Program-made: the position numbers and the translations under genes
Source of the DNA: Roseateles saccharophilus
GTDB taxonomy: Bacteria; Pseudomonadota; Gammaproteobacteria; Burkholderiales; Burkholderiaceae_C
Direction: 5' to 3'
DNA length: 64,000 nt
Assembly (NCBI RefSeq): GCF_004342485.1
Contig: NZ_SMBU01000011.1
Coordinates: forward strand, 88,667-152,666
In this document: positions 27,712 through 36,579 of the stretch, piece by piece
How the letters are laid out: every line of letters starts with the position of its first letter
Position numbering within the stretch: the stretch's first letter is position 1
Notes under the pieces: generated by a model
Seen by the model: only the letters and a program-made list of their open reading frames with translations
What the model was told of the DNA's origin: nothing
Database searches by the model: none

Positions 27712-30700
27712 ATGAATCTCTCCAAATTCTTCATCGACCGTCCGATCTTCGCGGGCGTGCTGTCGCTGCTGATCTTCATCGGCGGCCTGCTGTCGATCCG
27801 CGCGCTGCCGATCTCGGAATACCCCGACGTCGTGCCGCCCTCGGTCGTCGTGCGCGCCCAGTATCCCGGCGCCAACCCCAAGGTCATCGCCGAGACGGTG
27901 GCCACGCCGCTCGAAGAGGCCATCAACGGTGTCGAGGACATGCTCTACATGAGCAGCCAGGCCACGACCGACGGCCTGATGACGCTGACCGTCAGTTTCA
28001 AGCTCGGCACCGACCCCGACAAGGCCCAGCAGCTGGTGCAGAACCGCGTCTCGCAGGCCGAGGCGCGCCTGCCCGAGGAGGTCAGGCGCCTGGGCGTGAC
28101 GACGGTCAAGAGCAGCCCCGACCTGACCATGGTCGTGCACCTGACCTCGCCCAACAGCCGCTACGACATGACCTATCTGCGCAACTACGCGCTGCTCAAC
28201 GTGAAGGACCGCCTCGCGCGCATCCCGGGCGTGGGCCAGGTGCAGCTGTTCGGCGCGGGCGACTACTCGATGCGCGTCTGGCTGGACCCGCAGAAGGTGG
28301 CCGAGCACGGCCTGTCGGCCAATGACGTGGTGCAGGCCATCCGCGAGCAGAACGTGCAGGCCGCGGCCGGCGTCGTCGGCGCATCGCCGGGCCTGCAGGG
28401 CATCGCCCTGCAGCTGTCGGTCAACGCCCAGGGCCGGCTGCAGTCGGTCGAGGAGTTCGGCGACATCATCGTGAAGACCGGCGCCAACGGCGCCGTGACG
28501 CGGCTGCGCGACCTGGGCCGGCTGGAGCTGGGTGCCAGCGAATACGCGCTGCGCTCGCTGCTGGACAACAAGCCCGCCGTCGCGGTGCCGATCTTCCAGG
28601 CCCCGGGCGGCAATGCGCTGGACATCTCCACCAACGTTCGCGCGGCGATGGCCGAGCTGAAGGCCGCGATGCCCGAGGGCGTGGACTACACCATCGTCTA
28701 CGACCCGACGCAGTTCGTGCGCGCGTCCATCGAGTCCGTCATCCACACGCTGCTGGAAGCCGTCGCGCTGGTGGTGCTGGTCGTCATCCTGTTCCTGCAG
28801 ACCTGGCGCGCATCCATCATCCCGCTGCTGGCCGTGCCGGTGTCCATCATCGGCACCTTCGCGGTGATGCACGGCTTCGGCTTCTCGATCAATGCGCTGA
28901 GCCTGTTCGGCCTGGTGCTGGCCATCGGCATCGTCGTGGACGACGCCATCGTGGTGGTGGAGAACGTGGAGCGCAACATCGCGTCGGGCCTCAGCCCGCG
29001 CGAGGCGACCTACCGCGCGATGCGCGAGGTCTCCGGCCCCATCATCGCGATCGCGCTGACGCTGATCTCGGTGTTCGTGCCGCTGGCCTTCATCACCGGC
29101 CTGACGGGCCAGTTCTACAAGCAGTTCGCGCTGACCATCGCGATCTCGACGGTGATCTCGGCGATCAACTCGCTGACACTCTCGCCGGCCCTGGCCGCGC
29201 TGCTGCTGAAGGACCACGCGGCTCCGAAGGACGCGCTGACCCGCGGCATGGACCGCGTGCTGGGCGGCTTCTTCGGCCGTTTCAACCGGCTGTTCGCGAG
29301 TGGCTCGACGAAGTACGGCGGCGGCGTGAAGGCGCTGATGTCGCGCAAGGCCGTGATGTTGCTCATCTATCTCGGCCTGGTCGCGGCCACGGCCGGCCTG
29401 TTCAAGGCCGTGCCCGGCGGCTTCGTGCCCGGCCAGGACAAGCAGTACCTGATCGGCTTCGCCCAGCTGCCCGACGGCGCCACGCTGGACCGCACCGAGG
29501 ACGTCATCCGCCGCATGACCGACATCACGCTGAAGACGCCCGGCGTCGAGCACGCGGTGGCCTTCCCCGGCCTGTCGATCAACGGCTTCACGAACAGCTC
29601 CAGCTCCGGCATCGTGTTCGCGACGCTGAAGCCCTTCGACGAGCGCAAGACCGCGGACCTGTCCGCCGGCGCCATCGCGGGCAAGCTGAACGCGCAGTAC
29701 GGCGCCATCGAAGACGCCTTCATCGTCATGTTCCCGCCGCCGCCCGTGCAGGGCCTGGGCACGACGGGCGGCTTCAAGCTGCAGCTGCAGGACCGCGGCG
29801 GCGTCGGCTACGAGGCGCTGGACCAGGCGCTCAAGGCCTTCATGGCCAAGGCCTACAAGACGCCCGAACTGGCCGGCCTGTTCTCGAGCTACCAGGTCAA
29901 TGTGCCGCAGCTCTATGCCGACCTCGACCGCACCCGCGCCCGCCAGCTCGGCGTGGCCGTGACGGACGTGTTCGACACGATGCAGATCTACCTCGGCAGC
30001 CTGTATGTGAACGACTTCAACAAGTTCGGCCGCACCTACTCCGTGCGCGTGCAGGCGGACGCCGCCTACCGCGCGCGGGCCGAGGACATCGGCGCGCTGA
30101 AGGTGCGCTCGGCCTCGGGCGAGATGGTGCCGCTGTCGGCGCTGATGAAGGTCAAGCCCAGCTTCGGCCCCGAGCGCGCGATGCGCTACAACGGCTTCCT
30201 GTCCGCCGACATCAACGGCGGCGCCGCGCCCGGCTTCTCGTCGGGCCAGGCCCAGGCCGCCGTCGAGCGCATCGCCGCCGAGACCCTGCCCCCGGGCATC
30301 GGCTACGAGTGGACCGACCTGACCTACCAGGAAAAGATCGCCGGTAACTCGGCCGTGTGGGTGTTCCCGCTGGCCATCCTGCTCGTCTTCCTAGTGCTGG
30401 CCGCGCAGTACGAGAGCCTGACCCTCCCCATCGCCATCCTGCTCATCGTGCCGATGGGCCTGCTGGCGGCGATGGCGGGCGTGTATTTCAGCCACGGCGA
30501 CAACAACGTGTTCACGCAGATCGGCCTCATCGTGCTGGTCGGCCTGAGCGCGAAGAACGCCATCCTCATCGTCGAGTTCGCCCGCGAGCTGGAGTTCGCC
30601 GGCCGCACACCGGTGCAGGCGGCGCTGGAGGCCGCGCGCCTCAGGCTGCGCCCCATCCTGATGACGTCGATGGCCTTCGTCATGGGCGTGCTGCCGCTGG

Positions 30701-30936
30701 TGCTCAGCACCGGTGCCGGCGCCGAGATGCGCAAGGCCATGGGCGTGGCGGTGTTCGCCGGAATGATCGGCGTGACGCTGTTCGGCCTGTTCCTGACGCC
30801 GCTGTTCTACGTCATCGTGCGTCGCATCACCGGCAACGCACCGCTGCGCCACCACGGCGGCCAGGTGGCCGCGCCCGCAGCGCCCGCGCAGCCCGCCACC
30901 GCCATCGTCGACGCCCTGCCGCAACGAGGAAAGTGA
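27712..30936 (+). CDS. RND multidrug efflux inner-membrane transporter (MexF/OqxB-like)
   Basis: 1074 residues. Proton-driven pump. Starts MNLSKFFIDRPIFAGVLSLLIF and carries ISEYPDVVPPSVVVRAQYPGA, the helix 4 relay GIVVDDAIVVVENVERNIASGL with adjacent Asp residues, two periplasmic porter loops, and the second-half helices (VLVGLSAKNAILIVEFARELE). Length and motifs are MexF-type. The ATG at 27712 follows GGAG; the frame upstream lacks homology. Followed 8 bases later by its channel gene, so this is a complete tripartite pump. Confidence 0.95.
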   Translation: MNLSKFFIDRPIFAGVLSLLIFIGGLLSIRALPISEYPDVVPPSVVVRAQYPGANPKVIAETVATPLEEAINGVEDMLYMSSQATTDGLMTLTVSFKLGTDPDKAQQLVQNRVSQAEARLPEEVRRLGVTTVKSSPDLTMVVHLTSPNSRYDMTYLRNYALLNVKDRLARIPGVGQVQLFGAGDYSMRVWLDPQKVAEHGLSANDVVQAIREQNVQAAAGVVGASPGLQGIALQLSVNAQGRLQSVEEFGDIIVKTGANGAVTRLRDLGRLELGASEYALRSLLDNKPAVAVPIFQAPGGNALDISTNVRAAMAELKAAMPEGVDYTIVYDPTQFVRASIESVIHTLLEAVALVVLVVILFLQTWRASIIPLLAVPVSIIGTFAVMHGFGFSINALSLFGLVLAIGIVVDDAIVVVENVERNIASGLSPREATYRAMREVSGPIIAIALTLISVFVPLAFITGLTGQFYKQFALTIAISTVISAINSLTLSPALAALLLKDHAAPKDALTRGMDRVLGGFFGRFNRLFASGSTKYGGGVKALMSRKAVMLLIYLGLVAATAGLFKAVPGGFVPGQDKQYLIGFAQLPDGATLDRTEDVIRRMTDITLKTPGVEHAVAFPGLSINGFTNSSSSGIVFATLKPFDERKTADLSAGAIAGKLNAQYGAIEDAFIVMFPPPPVQGLGTTGGFKLQLQDRGGVGYEALDQALKAFMAKAYKTPELAGLFSSYQVNVPQLYADLDRTRARQLGVAVTDVFDTMQIYLGSLYVNDFNKFGRTYSVRVQADAAYRARAEDIGALKVRSASGEMVPLSALMKVKPSFGPERAMRYNGFLSADINGGAAPGFSSGQAQAAVERIAAETLPPGIGYEWTDLTYQEKIAGNSAVWVFPLAILLVFLVLAAQYESLTLPIAILLIVPMGLLAAMAGVYFSHGDNNVFTQIGLIVLVGLSAKNAILIVEFARELEFAGRTPVQAALEAARLRLRPILMTSMAFVMGVLPLVLSTGAGAEMRKAMGVAVFAGMIGVTLFGLFLTPLFYVIVRRITGNAPLRHHGGQVAAPAAPAQPATAIVDALPQRGK

Positions 30937-30944
30937 GCCTCATC

Positions 30945-32324
30945 ATGAAATTGAACCTGACCCCGCTTTTTGCGGCCCTGCTGCTGGCCGGCTGCGCCTC
31001 GGTCGGCAGCGTCGGCCCGTCGCAGCTGCCGCAGGCACCCGCCGCCTACAAGGCTCAGGCCGCGAACGGCGCGTCTGCGCTGACCGCCAGCTGGTGGCAG
31101 CCTTTTGCCGACCCCGTGCTGGACGACCTCGTCGGCCGCGCGATGGCCGCCAACACCAGCGTGCAGGCGGCCGCCAGCCGGCTGGCCCAGGCCCGCGCCG
31201 CGCTGGGCACGGCGCAGGCGGCGCGCCTGCCGCAGGTCGGCGTGTCGGCCGGCGCAGGCCGCTCGTCCACGCCGGGCCAGCTCCTGCCGCAGCCCGCGAC
31301 GCAATACAGCGCCGGCCTGAACCTGGCCTATGAGCTGGACCTCGGCGGCCGCCTGCTGCACGAGCGCAATGCCGCCGCGCTGGATGTGCAGGCCCGCGAG
31401 CAGCTGCTGGCCGATGCCCGCCTGCTCGTGCAGGCCAACGTGGCGCGCGGCTATCTCGCGCTGCGGGCGCTGGACACCGAGCGCGACATCGTGCGCGACA
31501 CCGTGGCCGCCTACGGCGAGACGCTGACGCTGACCGAGAAGCGTGCCCGCGCCGGCGACGTGGCCGACCTGGACCTGGCCCGCGTGCGCGCCGAGCTGGC
31601 CGCCAACGAGGCCGAGGCGCTGGCGCTGGACCGCCGCCGCATCGAGCTGGAGACGGCCCTGGCCGTCCTCGTCGGCGAACCGGCGTCCAGCTTCAGCCTG
31701 GCGCCCGCCAATTGGGCGACGGCCCTGCCCGCCGTGCCTGCCGGCCTGCCCTCCGAGCTGCTGCAGCGCCGCCCCGACCTGGCCGCCGCGCGCAGCCAGG
31801 TCGAGGCCGCGCAGGCCCGCGTCGGCGAGGCCCGCGCCGCCTGGTGGCCCAGCCTGCAGCTGACGGCCCAGGGCGGTGGCGTGTCCAACGAGCTGTCCAG
31901 GCTGCTGAAGAGCGGCGCCGGCACCTGGGGCGTCGGCCTGCTCGGCGCGCTGCCGATCTTCGACGGCGGCCGCCGCGAGGCCGGCGTCAACGCGGCCCAG
32001 GCCCAGCTCGACGGCGAGACCATCGCCTTGCGCGAGCAGTTTCTGCTGGCGCTGAAGGACGTGGAGGACCAGCTCGGCGCGCTGGCGCTGCTGCAGGCCC
32101 AGGCCGAGGCCAGCGCCCGCGCCGTGTCGGCAGCGGGACAGGCGCTGAAGCTGTCGGACACGCGCTATCGCAACGGCTTCATCAGCCAGCTTGAACTGCT
32201 GGATGCGCGCCGCACCGAGCTCGCCAACAAGCGTGCCGCGCTGCAGGTGCGCTCGGCGCAATACCAGGCCACGGTCGGCCTGATCCGCGCGCTGGGCGGC
32301 GGCTGGTCTAGCCCTGGCGCTTGA
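30945..32324 (+). CDS. RND efflux outer-membrane factor, NodT family lipoprotein
   Basis: 459 residues. TolC-like channel of the NodT/OprN group. Lipoprotein signal LLLAGC (Cys16). Two-fold repeated helical barrel with SWWQPFADPVLDDLVGRAMAANTSVQAAASRLAQARA, a YELDLGGR turn, VPAGLPSELLQRRPDLAAARSQVEAAQARVGEARAAWWPSL and FDGGRREAGVNAAQAQLD; C-terminal LLDARRTELANKRAALQVRSAQYQATVGLIRALGGGW. Last gene of the pump operon. Its 3' end overlaps the convergent GNAT gene by 17 bases. Confidence 0.95.
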   Translation: MKLNLTPLFAALLLAGCASVGSVGPSQLPQAPAAYKAQAANGASALTASWWQPFADPVLDDLVGRAMAANTSVQAAASRLAQARAALGTAQAARLPQVGVSAGAGRSSTPGQLLPQPATQYSAGLNLAYELDLGGRLLHERNAAALDVQAREQLLADARLLVQANVARGYLALRALDTERDIVRDTVAAYGETLTLTEKRARAGDVADLDLARVRAELAANEAEALALDRRRIELETALAVLVGEPASSFSLAPANWATALPAVPAGLPSELLQRRPDLAAARSQVEAAQARVGEARAAWWPSLQLTAQGGGVSNELSRLLKSGAGTWGVGLLGALPIFDGGRREAGVNAAQAQLDGETIALREQFLLALKDVEDQLGALALLQAQAEASARAVSAAGQALKLSDTRYRNGFISQLELLDARRTELANKRAALQVRSAQYQATVGLIRALGGGWSSPGA

Positions 32325-32985
32325 GCACGGCGATGTTCATTGCCGTGCGCGTGACGAAGCCCAGACTTTCGTAGAGCGCGATCGCGGCGGTGTTCGTCGC
32401 CCAGGCGTGCAGGAAGGCCTGCGCGCCACGGCGCTGGATGTCGGCCGTCACGGCGGCCGACATCCGGCGCGCCAGGCCACGCCCGCGGAAATCGGGGTGG
32501 GTGCAGACGCCGCTGACCTCCACAAAACCGGGGAAGCGCATGCGCTCGCCGGCCATCGCGGCCAGGCGCCCATCGATGCGGATGCCGACGAAGCGCCCCA
32601 TCGTGTGCGTGCGGGGCAGGAAGGGCCCGGGCTCGGTCAGCGTCGCCAGCGCCAGCATCTCGGCCGCATCGGCGTCGCCCAGCAACTGCATGCCGGCCTC
32701 GTCGCCCTCGACGGCACGCATCGCCACCATCTGCACCGCGGCCGCAGTCTTGACTGCCACCAGGCCCGGCGGCACGGCGACAGGCCGCGACTGGGCCAGG
32801 TAGACCACATCGTCGCCCGGCCGCACGAGTTCGGCCAGCGCGGCCAGGCTGGCGGCGCCATCGTCGCGCGCGGCGGCGAAGCGGTTGATGTCGGGCTTGA
32901 AGCGCCGCGCCAGCGCGCCGCCATCGGCCCAGTGCGGTTGATGCTGCAGGCTGGCCCAGACAGGCTGATCGAGATCGTGATTCAT
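32308..32985 (-). CDS. GNAT-family N-acetyltransferase
   Basis: 225 residues. The N-terminal half is a variable domain (DDVVYLAQSRPVAVP). The C-terminal half is a GNAT fold with FVGIRIDGRLAAMAGERM, FVEVSGVCTHPDFRGRGLARRMSAAVTADI (acetyl-CoA loop, R-G-R-G-L-A) and TNTAAIALYESLGFVTR. FR47-like members of this type acetylate small amines or amino-acid conjugates; the substrate is not known. The start overlaps the MarR gene by four bases (ATGA), so the two form an operon, and MarR probably controls it. Confidence 0.88.
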   Translation of the reverse strand: MNHDLDQPVWASLQHQPHWADGGALARRFKPDINRFAAARDDGAASLAALAELVRPGDDVVYLAQSRPVAVPPGLVAVKTAAAVQMVAMRAVEGDEAGMQLLGDADAAEMLALATLTEPGPFLPRTHTMGRFVGIRIDGRLAAMAGERMRFPGFVEVSGVCTHPDFRGRGLARRMSAAVTADIQRRGAQAFLHAWATNTAAIALYESLGFVTRTAMNIAVLKRQG

Positions 32986-33476
32986 GCTTGCTGCCTCCTG
33001 ACGCGCTCGGCGAGCGGCTGCTCGGCCAGCGCGTCCTCCAGCGCCGCCAGCTGGGCCAGCAGGTCTCCCCTCAATCCGATGCAGGCCTCGGCCACGGCGG
33101 CCTCGATGACGGGCCAGGCCCGGTCCTTGGAGCGCTGCACCAGGCCGCGGCCCTTGCGGCTCAGCGCGATGCGGCGCACGCGCCGGTCTTCCTCGGCGGT
33201 CCCAGATTCGACGAGGCCGTCGTCCTCCAGCCCGCGCAGCGAGCGCGTGACGACCGGCTGGCTGACGCCCACCGCCTGGCTCAGCTCGCCGACGCTCAAG
33301 GCCCCGAGCCGGTCCAGCGCCGCGAGCAGCGGAAACCAGGCCGCCGGCTGCTCGAAGCCGCGCGCGGCCAGCACCTCCTGCGTCTGTGCCTGCAGCGTCT
33401 CGCCGATGCGCTTCAGCCGCGTGCCCAGGCTTAGATGCCCCAGCTCCCTGACGACGTCTTCGATATCCATATGCAT
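32982..33476 (-). CDS. MarR-family transcriptional regulator
   Basis: 164 residues. Winged helix with LGALSVGELSQAVGVSQPVVTRSLRGLEDDGLVESGTAEEDRRVRRIALSRKGRGL, the MarR recognition helix and wing, flanked by dimerisation helices. First gene of an operon with the GNAT gene. The start could be ATG at 33476 or 33470; the first lies inside an inverted repeat that overlaps the promoter -10, so the regulator probably represses itself and the mRNA may be leaderless. Confidence 0.9.
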   Translation of the reverse strand: MHMDIEDVVRELGHLSLGTRLKRIGETLQAQTQEVLAARGFEQPAAWFPLLAALDRLGALSVGELSQAVGVSQPVVTRSLRGLEDDGLVESGTAEEDRRVRRIALSRKGRGLVQRSKDRAWPVIEAAVAEACIGLRGDLLAQLAALEDALAEQPLAERVRRQQA

Positions 33477-33508
33477 ATCATGCTATGCAATAGATCGAGA
33501 GCCGTCAA
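33472..33508 (-). promoter_or_regulatory. marR promoter with overlapping inverted-repeat operator
   Basis: On the minus strand TTGACG (33508-33503), a 17-base spacer and TAGCAT (33485-33480) form a good sigma-70 promoter. The inverted repeat TGCATA-N6-TATGCA (33472-33489) covers the -10 and the predicted start of transcription, the usual place for a MarR autorepressor site. Confidence 0.6.
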
Positions 33509-33531
33509 CGGCGGCACGGCAGCAGAGATCG

Positions 33532-34755
33532 TCAGATGCCGAACAGCGCCTTGGCGCGCATGAGCAGGCGGCGGCGGTCGTCGAGGCCGTTGAGGCCGCC
33601 GTTGACACGCCGGGTCAGCGTCGTCAGGTCGTCGGCGTCGGCCAGGCTGTTCAGGTTCTTCTGGGCCCAGAACCAGCCGGCCACGTCGACGCAGAGCCCG
33701 GGGTCGGTCTCGACCAGCTCGGGGTGTTCGAGCAGCTCGGCCTCGCGGCCGATGGCGCGGCCGTATTCGGCGTAGTTGGCGCGGCCGGTCAGCTGGATCA
33801 GGCCGCGACCCTTGTAGCGCTGGCCGTCGCCGGGCTGGGTGTTGCCCAGATCCAGCCGCCCCTCATAGGCCTGGCCGCTGGCGATCTCGGCGCGGAAGCG
33901 GAACTCGCCGGACTCGTGCCCCACCTGAGCCAGGAAATGGGCCTGGCGCAGCGGCGAGTCGATGTGGCGGTCCGCCATGACCTGCTGCAGGCGCGGCGAG
34001 AAGTCTTCCGCATCGCTGTCCTTGGCGCGCAGGAAGAGCAGCTCCAACCAGGGTGGCAGCATCGCGTCGGGCAGGGATTCGCACAGACTCAGCAGCGTCG
34101 CGCCGTTGGCGTCGACGCGCCCGTCGGGCTCGGCCTGGGCCAGGGCGCTGCGCTGGAAGGCCATGATGGCGGTGAGGGATTTCTGGCCGAAGGCGCCGTC
34201 GCAGGTCAGCGGGCCGTCCGGCAGAGTCATCCGGCCGGCCTCGCCGCAGAGGTTGAGCAGCTGCTGCACGGTCTCGACGTCGTCGTGCACGTTGCTGCAC
34301 TGCACGCCCACGCTGCCCGTCGTCAGGCCCTTGCCGCGCACCGGGCCGGCCGCCGCAGGCGCCGCCAACGCGGCGGCGGGCGCGGGCGCGGCAGCCGGGG
34401 CATCGCGGCGCTCGAAATGCGTCAGGTCCTTGAAGCTGCCCCAGTTGCCGCCCCAGACGTTGGCCGGGTCCAGCCCCTCCCAGTACTGGCCCAGCGGCCG
34501 CAGCGCCTCGGCGTCGCTGACGAGCTGGGCGCTGCCGTCGCCCGCCTCACGGAAAAAGTTCAGGTCGATGGCCAGGCGCTTCAGGTGCTGACTGGACATC
34601 GTCGCGCTGCGGCCGTTCTGGATGTAGAGCGCCTGCTGCTCGGGCGTGCGGTAGAGCTCGCCGCCGGCGACGCCGAAGCCCTCGGCATCGGCCCGGCGCA
34701 GAAGTTCGCCGAGCTGCTGCATGAAGACCGACTGCTCGCGCACCAGGCCGTTCAC
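33532..34755 (-). CDS. Modular endolysin: M15 endopeptidase, peptidoglycan-binding domain, GH19 lysozyme
   Basis: 407 residues in three parts. Residues 1-118: L-alanyl-D-glutamate peptidase of the M15 type with zinc motif SSQHLKRLAID (His57, Asp64) and DLTHFE (His113, Glu115). Residues 119-140: Ala/Pro linker. About 145-215: PG-binding helices (VETVQQLLNLCG, CDGAFGQKSLTAIMAFQ). About 225-407: GH19 chitinase-like lysozyme with HFLAQVGHESGEF (catalytic Glu281) and YKGRGLIQLTGRANYAEYG. It would cut both the peptide stems and glycan strands of the cell wall. No signal peptide, so release depends on the holin whose stop overlaps its GTG start by four bases. Confidence 0.88.
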   Translation of the reverse strand: MNGLVREQSVFMQQLGELLRRADAEGFGVAGGELYRTPEQQALYIQNGRSATMSSQHLKRLAIDLNFFREAGDGSAQLVSDAEALRPLGQYWEGLDPANVWGGNWGSFKDLTHFERRDAPAAAPAPAAALAAPAAAGPVRGKGLTTGSVGVQCSNVHDDVETVQQLLNLCGEAGRMTLPDGPLTCDGAFGQKSLTAIMAFQRSALAQAEPDGRVDANGATLLSLCESLPDAMLPPWLELLFLRAKDSDAEDFSPRLQQVMADRHIDSPLRQAHFLAQVGHESGEFRFRAEIASGQAYEGRLDLGNTQPGDGQRYKGRGLIQLTGRANYAEYGRAIGREAELLEHPELVETDPGLCVDVAGWFWAQKNLNSLADADDLTTLTRRVNGGLNGLDDRRRLLMRAKALFGI

Positions 34756-35402
34756 GAGCGGCCTCCACGGTCGCTGCCGGGATCGCCCTGGATGGCGTGG
34801 CTCTGCGCGCGAATCGCGTCGCCGAGCTGACCTATCCTCTCGTCCTTGGCCTTGCTGCCGGCGCTGGAGCCGAAGAAGTACTGGATGATGGCCGACAGCG
34901 ACACGCCGAGCAGGAAGCCCAGCACCGTGTCGATGACGCGGGAGCGCGGGTCATTGGCCTCGTAGCGCGGCCCGAAGGCGGCCACGAAGATAAAGGCGAA
35001 GGTCAGCAGCGTGATGACGCTGGCGTAGACGTAGATGAAGCGCCTCACCCAGGGGTCCTGGTTCGCCATCGCCGCCTGCTGCAGCTGGCGCGCGTTGGCA
35101 CGGTCGGCGGCGGCGATGCGTTCCAGCTCGATGCGATCGCCGTCGCCCTGCTGGCGCAGCGCGAGCAGCCGGTCCTGGGTTTCGAACTCGAACTGTTTCA
35201 GCCGGGCCCACTGGGCGTCCGTCAGCTTGTTCTCGGCGGCGTCGTTGATGTCGATGCCGGTCTTGTCGTGGATGAGCTGGGCAATTTCGGCGGCGCCCTG
35301 GTCGGGCGGGCCGCGGAACACGCCGCTGAGCAGGTCCAGCCCCTTCTGGGCGAGCCGGGGCGCAATCGCCGACTGCGCCGCAGCGATCAATGGAATCGGC
35401 AT
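34752..35402 (-). CDS. Holin of the GTA/3TM type
   Basis: 216 residues. N-terminal helical soluble part (KGLDLLSGVFRG, EIAQLIHDKTGIDINDAAENKLTDAQWARLKQFEFE), then two clear membrane helices (about 122-143 and 156-177) and the tail GSSAGSKAKDERI, which I associate with the 3TM holin family linked to gene-transfer-agent release and many Burkholderiales prophages. It would make membrane lesions that let the endolysin reach the wall. Forms a tight two-gene lysis cassette with the endolysin. No phage structural gene is within the visible 64 kb. Confidence 0.78.
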   Translation of the reverse strand: MPIPLIAAAQSAIAPRLAQKGLDLLSGVFRGPPDQGAAEIAQLIHDKTGIDINDAAENKLTDAQWARLKQFEFETQDRLLALRQQGDGDRIELERIAAADRANARQLQQAAMANQDPWVRRFIYVYASVITLLTFAFIFVAAFGPRYEANDPRSRVIDTVLGFLLGVSLSAIIQYFFGSSAGSKAKDERIGQLGDAIRAQSHAIQGDPGSDRGGRS

Positions 35403-35487
35403 TCCAGGCTCCCGGTCAGATTTGACCGGCGGAGCTTAGGCGGGCGGCCTCGGCCGCCACATCCTTCCGACTAACGAAGCCTGCGAG

Positions 35488-35691
35488 CTATGGAAGGGTC
35501 TTGCAGCTGGGCTTGCAGACCACCTCGTTGCGGCCGAGCAGCCGGATGGACTGCAGGCTGGTCGGCGCGCGGTGCTTGCCGCACTTGAAGCAGGAGCGGG
35601 TGTGGCCACTGCCAAGGAAGGGCGATCCGCCCACTTTGGACTGGTAGCGCAGGCCATCTTCGCGAACCGCGGTCACGGTGTCTTTGCTCAT
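35488..35691 (-). CDS. Small Cys-rich zinc-ribbon-like protein, paralogue 1
   Basis: 67 residues: MSKDTVTAVREDGLRYQSK, then GSPFLGSG, then SCFKCGKHR and CKPSCK. Two Cys pairs (CxxC and CxxxC) about 22 residues apart suggest one bound zinc ion. It is clearly related to 36580-36816, which has DGLRYRSKAPGSPFA, SCFLCGKHR and CSPSCK. The two lie on either side of tdk. Family unknown to me; perhaps a DNA- or RNA-binding ribbon. Confidence 0.8.
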   Translation of the reverse strand: MSKDTVTAVREDGLRYQSKVGGSPFLGSGHTRSCFKCGKHRAPTSLQSIRLLGRNEVVCKPSCKTLP

Positions 35692-35856
35692 CTTCGTTCG
35701 GGTCAGGACGAAACGAACATTGACGCACAGGGAAGATGACAGCACCACCTCGCAAGCCCCAGGTTGTTGCCCCCGCCGCCCGAAATCGCGGGCTTTCCCT
35801 GCCCCGACCTGAGGGGGCGGGCCGCAGGACAATGCGCGCCTGCTCCCCCCGACCCC

Positions 35857-36417
35857 ATGGCCAAGCTGTTTTTCCGTTATGCGGCGATGAACGCCGGCAA
35901 ATCCACCGCTCTGCTGCAGGTGGCGCACAACTACGAGGAGCGCGGCCACCGCGTGCGCATCTTCACCGCCCGGCTGGACGACCGCTATGGCCGCGGCTAT
36001 GTCACGTCGCGGCTGGGGCCGCAGCGCGAGGTCGAGCAGTTCGACGCCGGCACCGACTTCATCGCACTGATGGACGACAGCCCCGGCATCGCCTGCATCC
36101 TCGTCGACGAGGCGCAGTTCCTGTCCAAGCGCCAGGTGCAGCAGCTGCACGAGATGGCGCATCTGCGCAATCTGCCGGCCATCTGCTACGGGCTGCGCAC
36201 GGATTTCCAGGGCGAACTCTTCCCGGGCTCGGCCACCCTGCTGGCCATGGCCGACGAGATGGACGAGATGAAGACCATCTGCGACTGCGGCCGCAAGGCG
36301 ACGATGAACATGCGCGTCGACGCGAGCAACCGCAAGGTCACCGAGGGCGCCCAGGTCGAGATCGGCGGCAATGCACGCTATCGCTCGGTCTGCGGCCGTT
36401 GCTTCCGCCAGGGATAG
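35857..36417 (+). CDS. tdk: Thymidine kinase
   Basis: 186 residues, type II bacterial thymidine kinase for salvage of thymidine to dTMP. P-loop in YAAMNAGKSTALL, TARLDDRYG, Walker B-like CILVDEAQFLS (catalytic Glu), ICYGLRTDFQGELFPGS, and the zinc site CDCG plus CGRC at the C terminus; the lasso segment VEIGGNARYRSVCGRC is typical. Start at 35857 gives the usual MAKLFFRYAAMNAGKS. Flanked by two minus-strand Cys-rich paralogues. Confidence 0.96.
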   Translation: MAKLFFRYAAMNAGKSTALLQVAHNYEERGHRVRIFTARLDDRYGRGYVTSRLGPQREVEQFDAGTDFIALMDDSPGIACILVDEAQFLSKRQVQQLHEMAHLRNLPAICYGLRTDFQGELFPGSATLLAMADEMDEMKTICDCGRKATMNMRVDASNRKVTEGAQVEIGGNARYRSVCGRCFRQG

Positions 36418-36419
36418 GC

Positions 36420-36579
36420 GGCCGCCGGCCGCCCATGGGCACATGCAAGGCGTAGTGCCTGAATAGCGTCGCCGCCGGGCCGCCCCAAGACGGCGCTGCT
36501 CGATTCATTGAGGGGCCAAGACCCATCAATGAATCGACCCCCTCGGGGGTCAGCCCGCTTACCCGCGGGCCGGGGGCCA
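36420..36579 (-). repeat. Intergenic repeat-rich spacer after tdk (copy D)
   Basis: Holds the core ACCCCCTCGGGGGT at 36537-36550 and, next to it, a hairpin with arms GATTCATTGA and TCAATGAATC. Read on the minus strand the order (CCCCCGAGGGGG, hairpin, CTTGGGGCGGCCCGGCGGCG) follows copies A-C. It lies between the convergent tdk and the second Cys-rich gene and probably ends transcription. Confidence 0.6.

Noticed and set aside
33532..35402. Prophage
   Set aside because: Only holin and endolysin are seen; no integrase, terminase, portal, capsid or tail gene lies in the window, and flanking genes are ordinary chromosomal ones.
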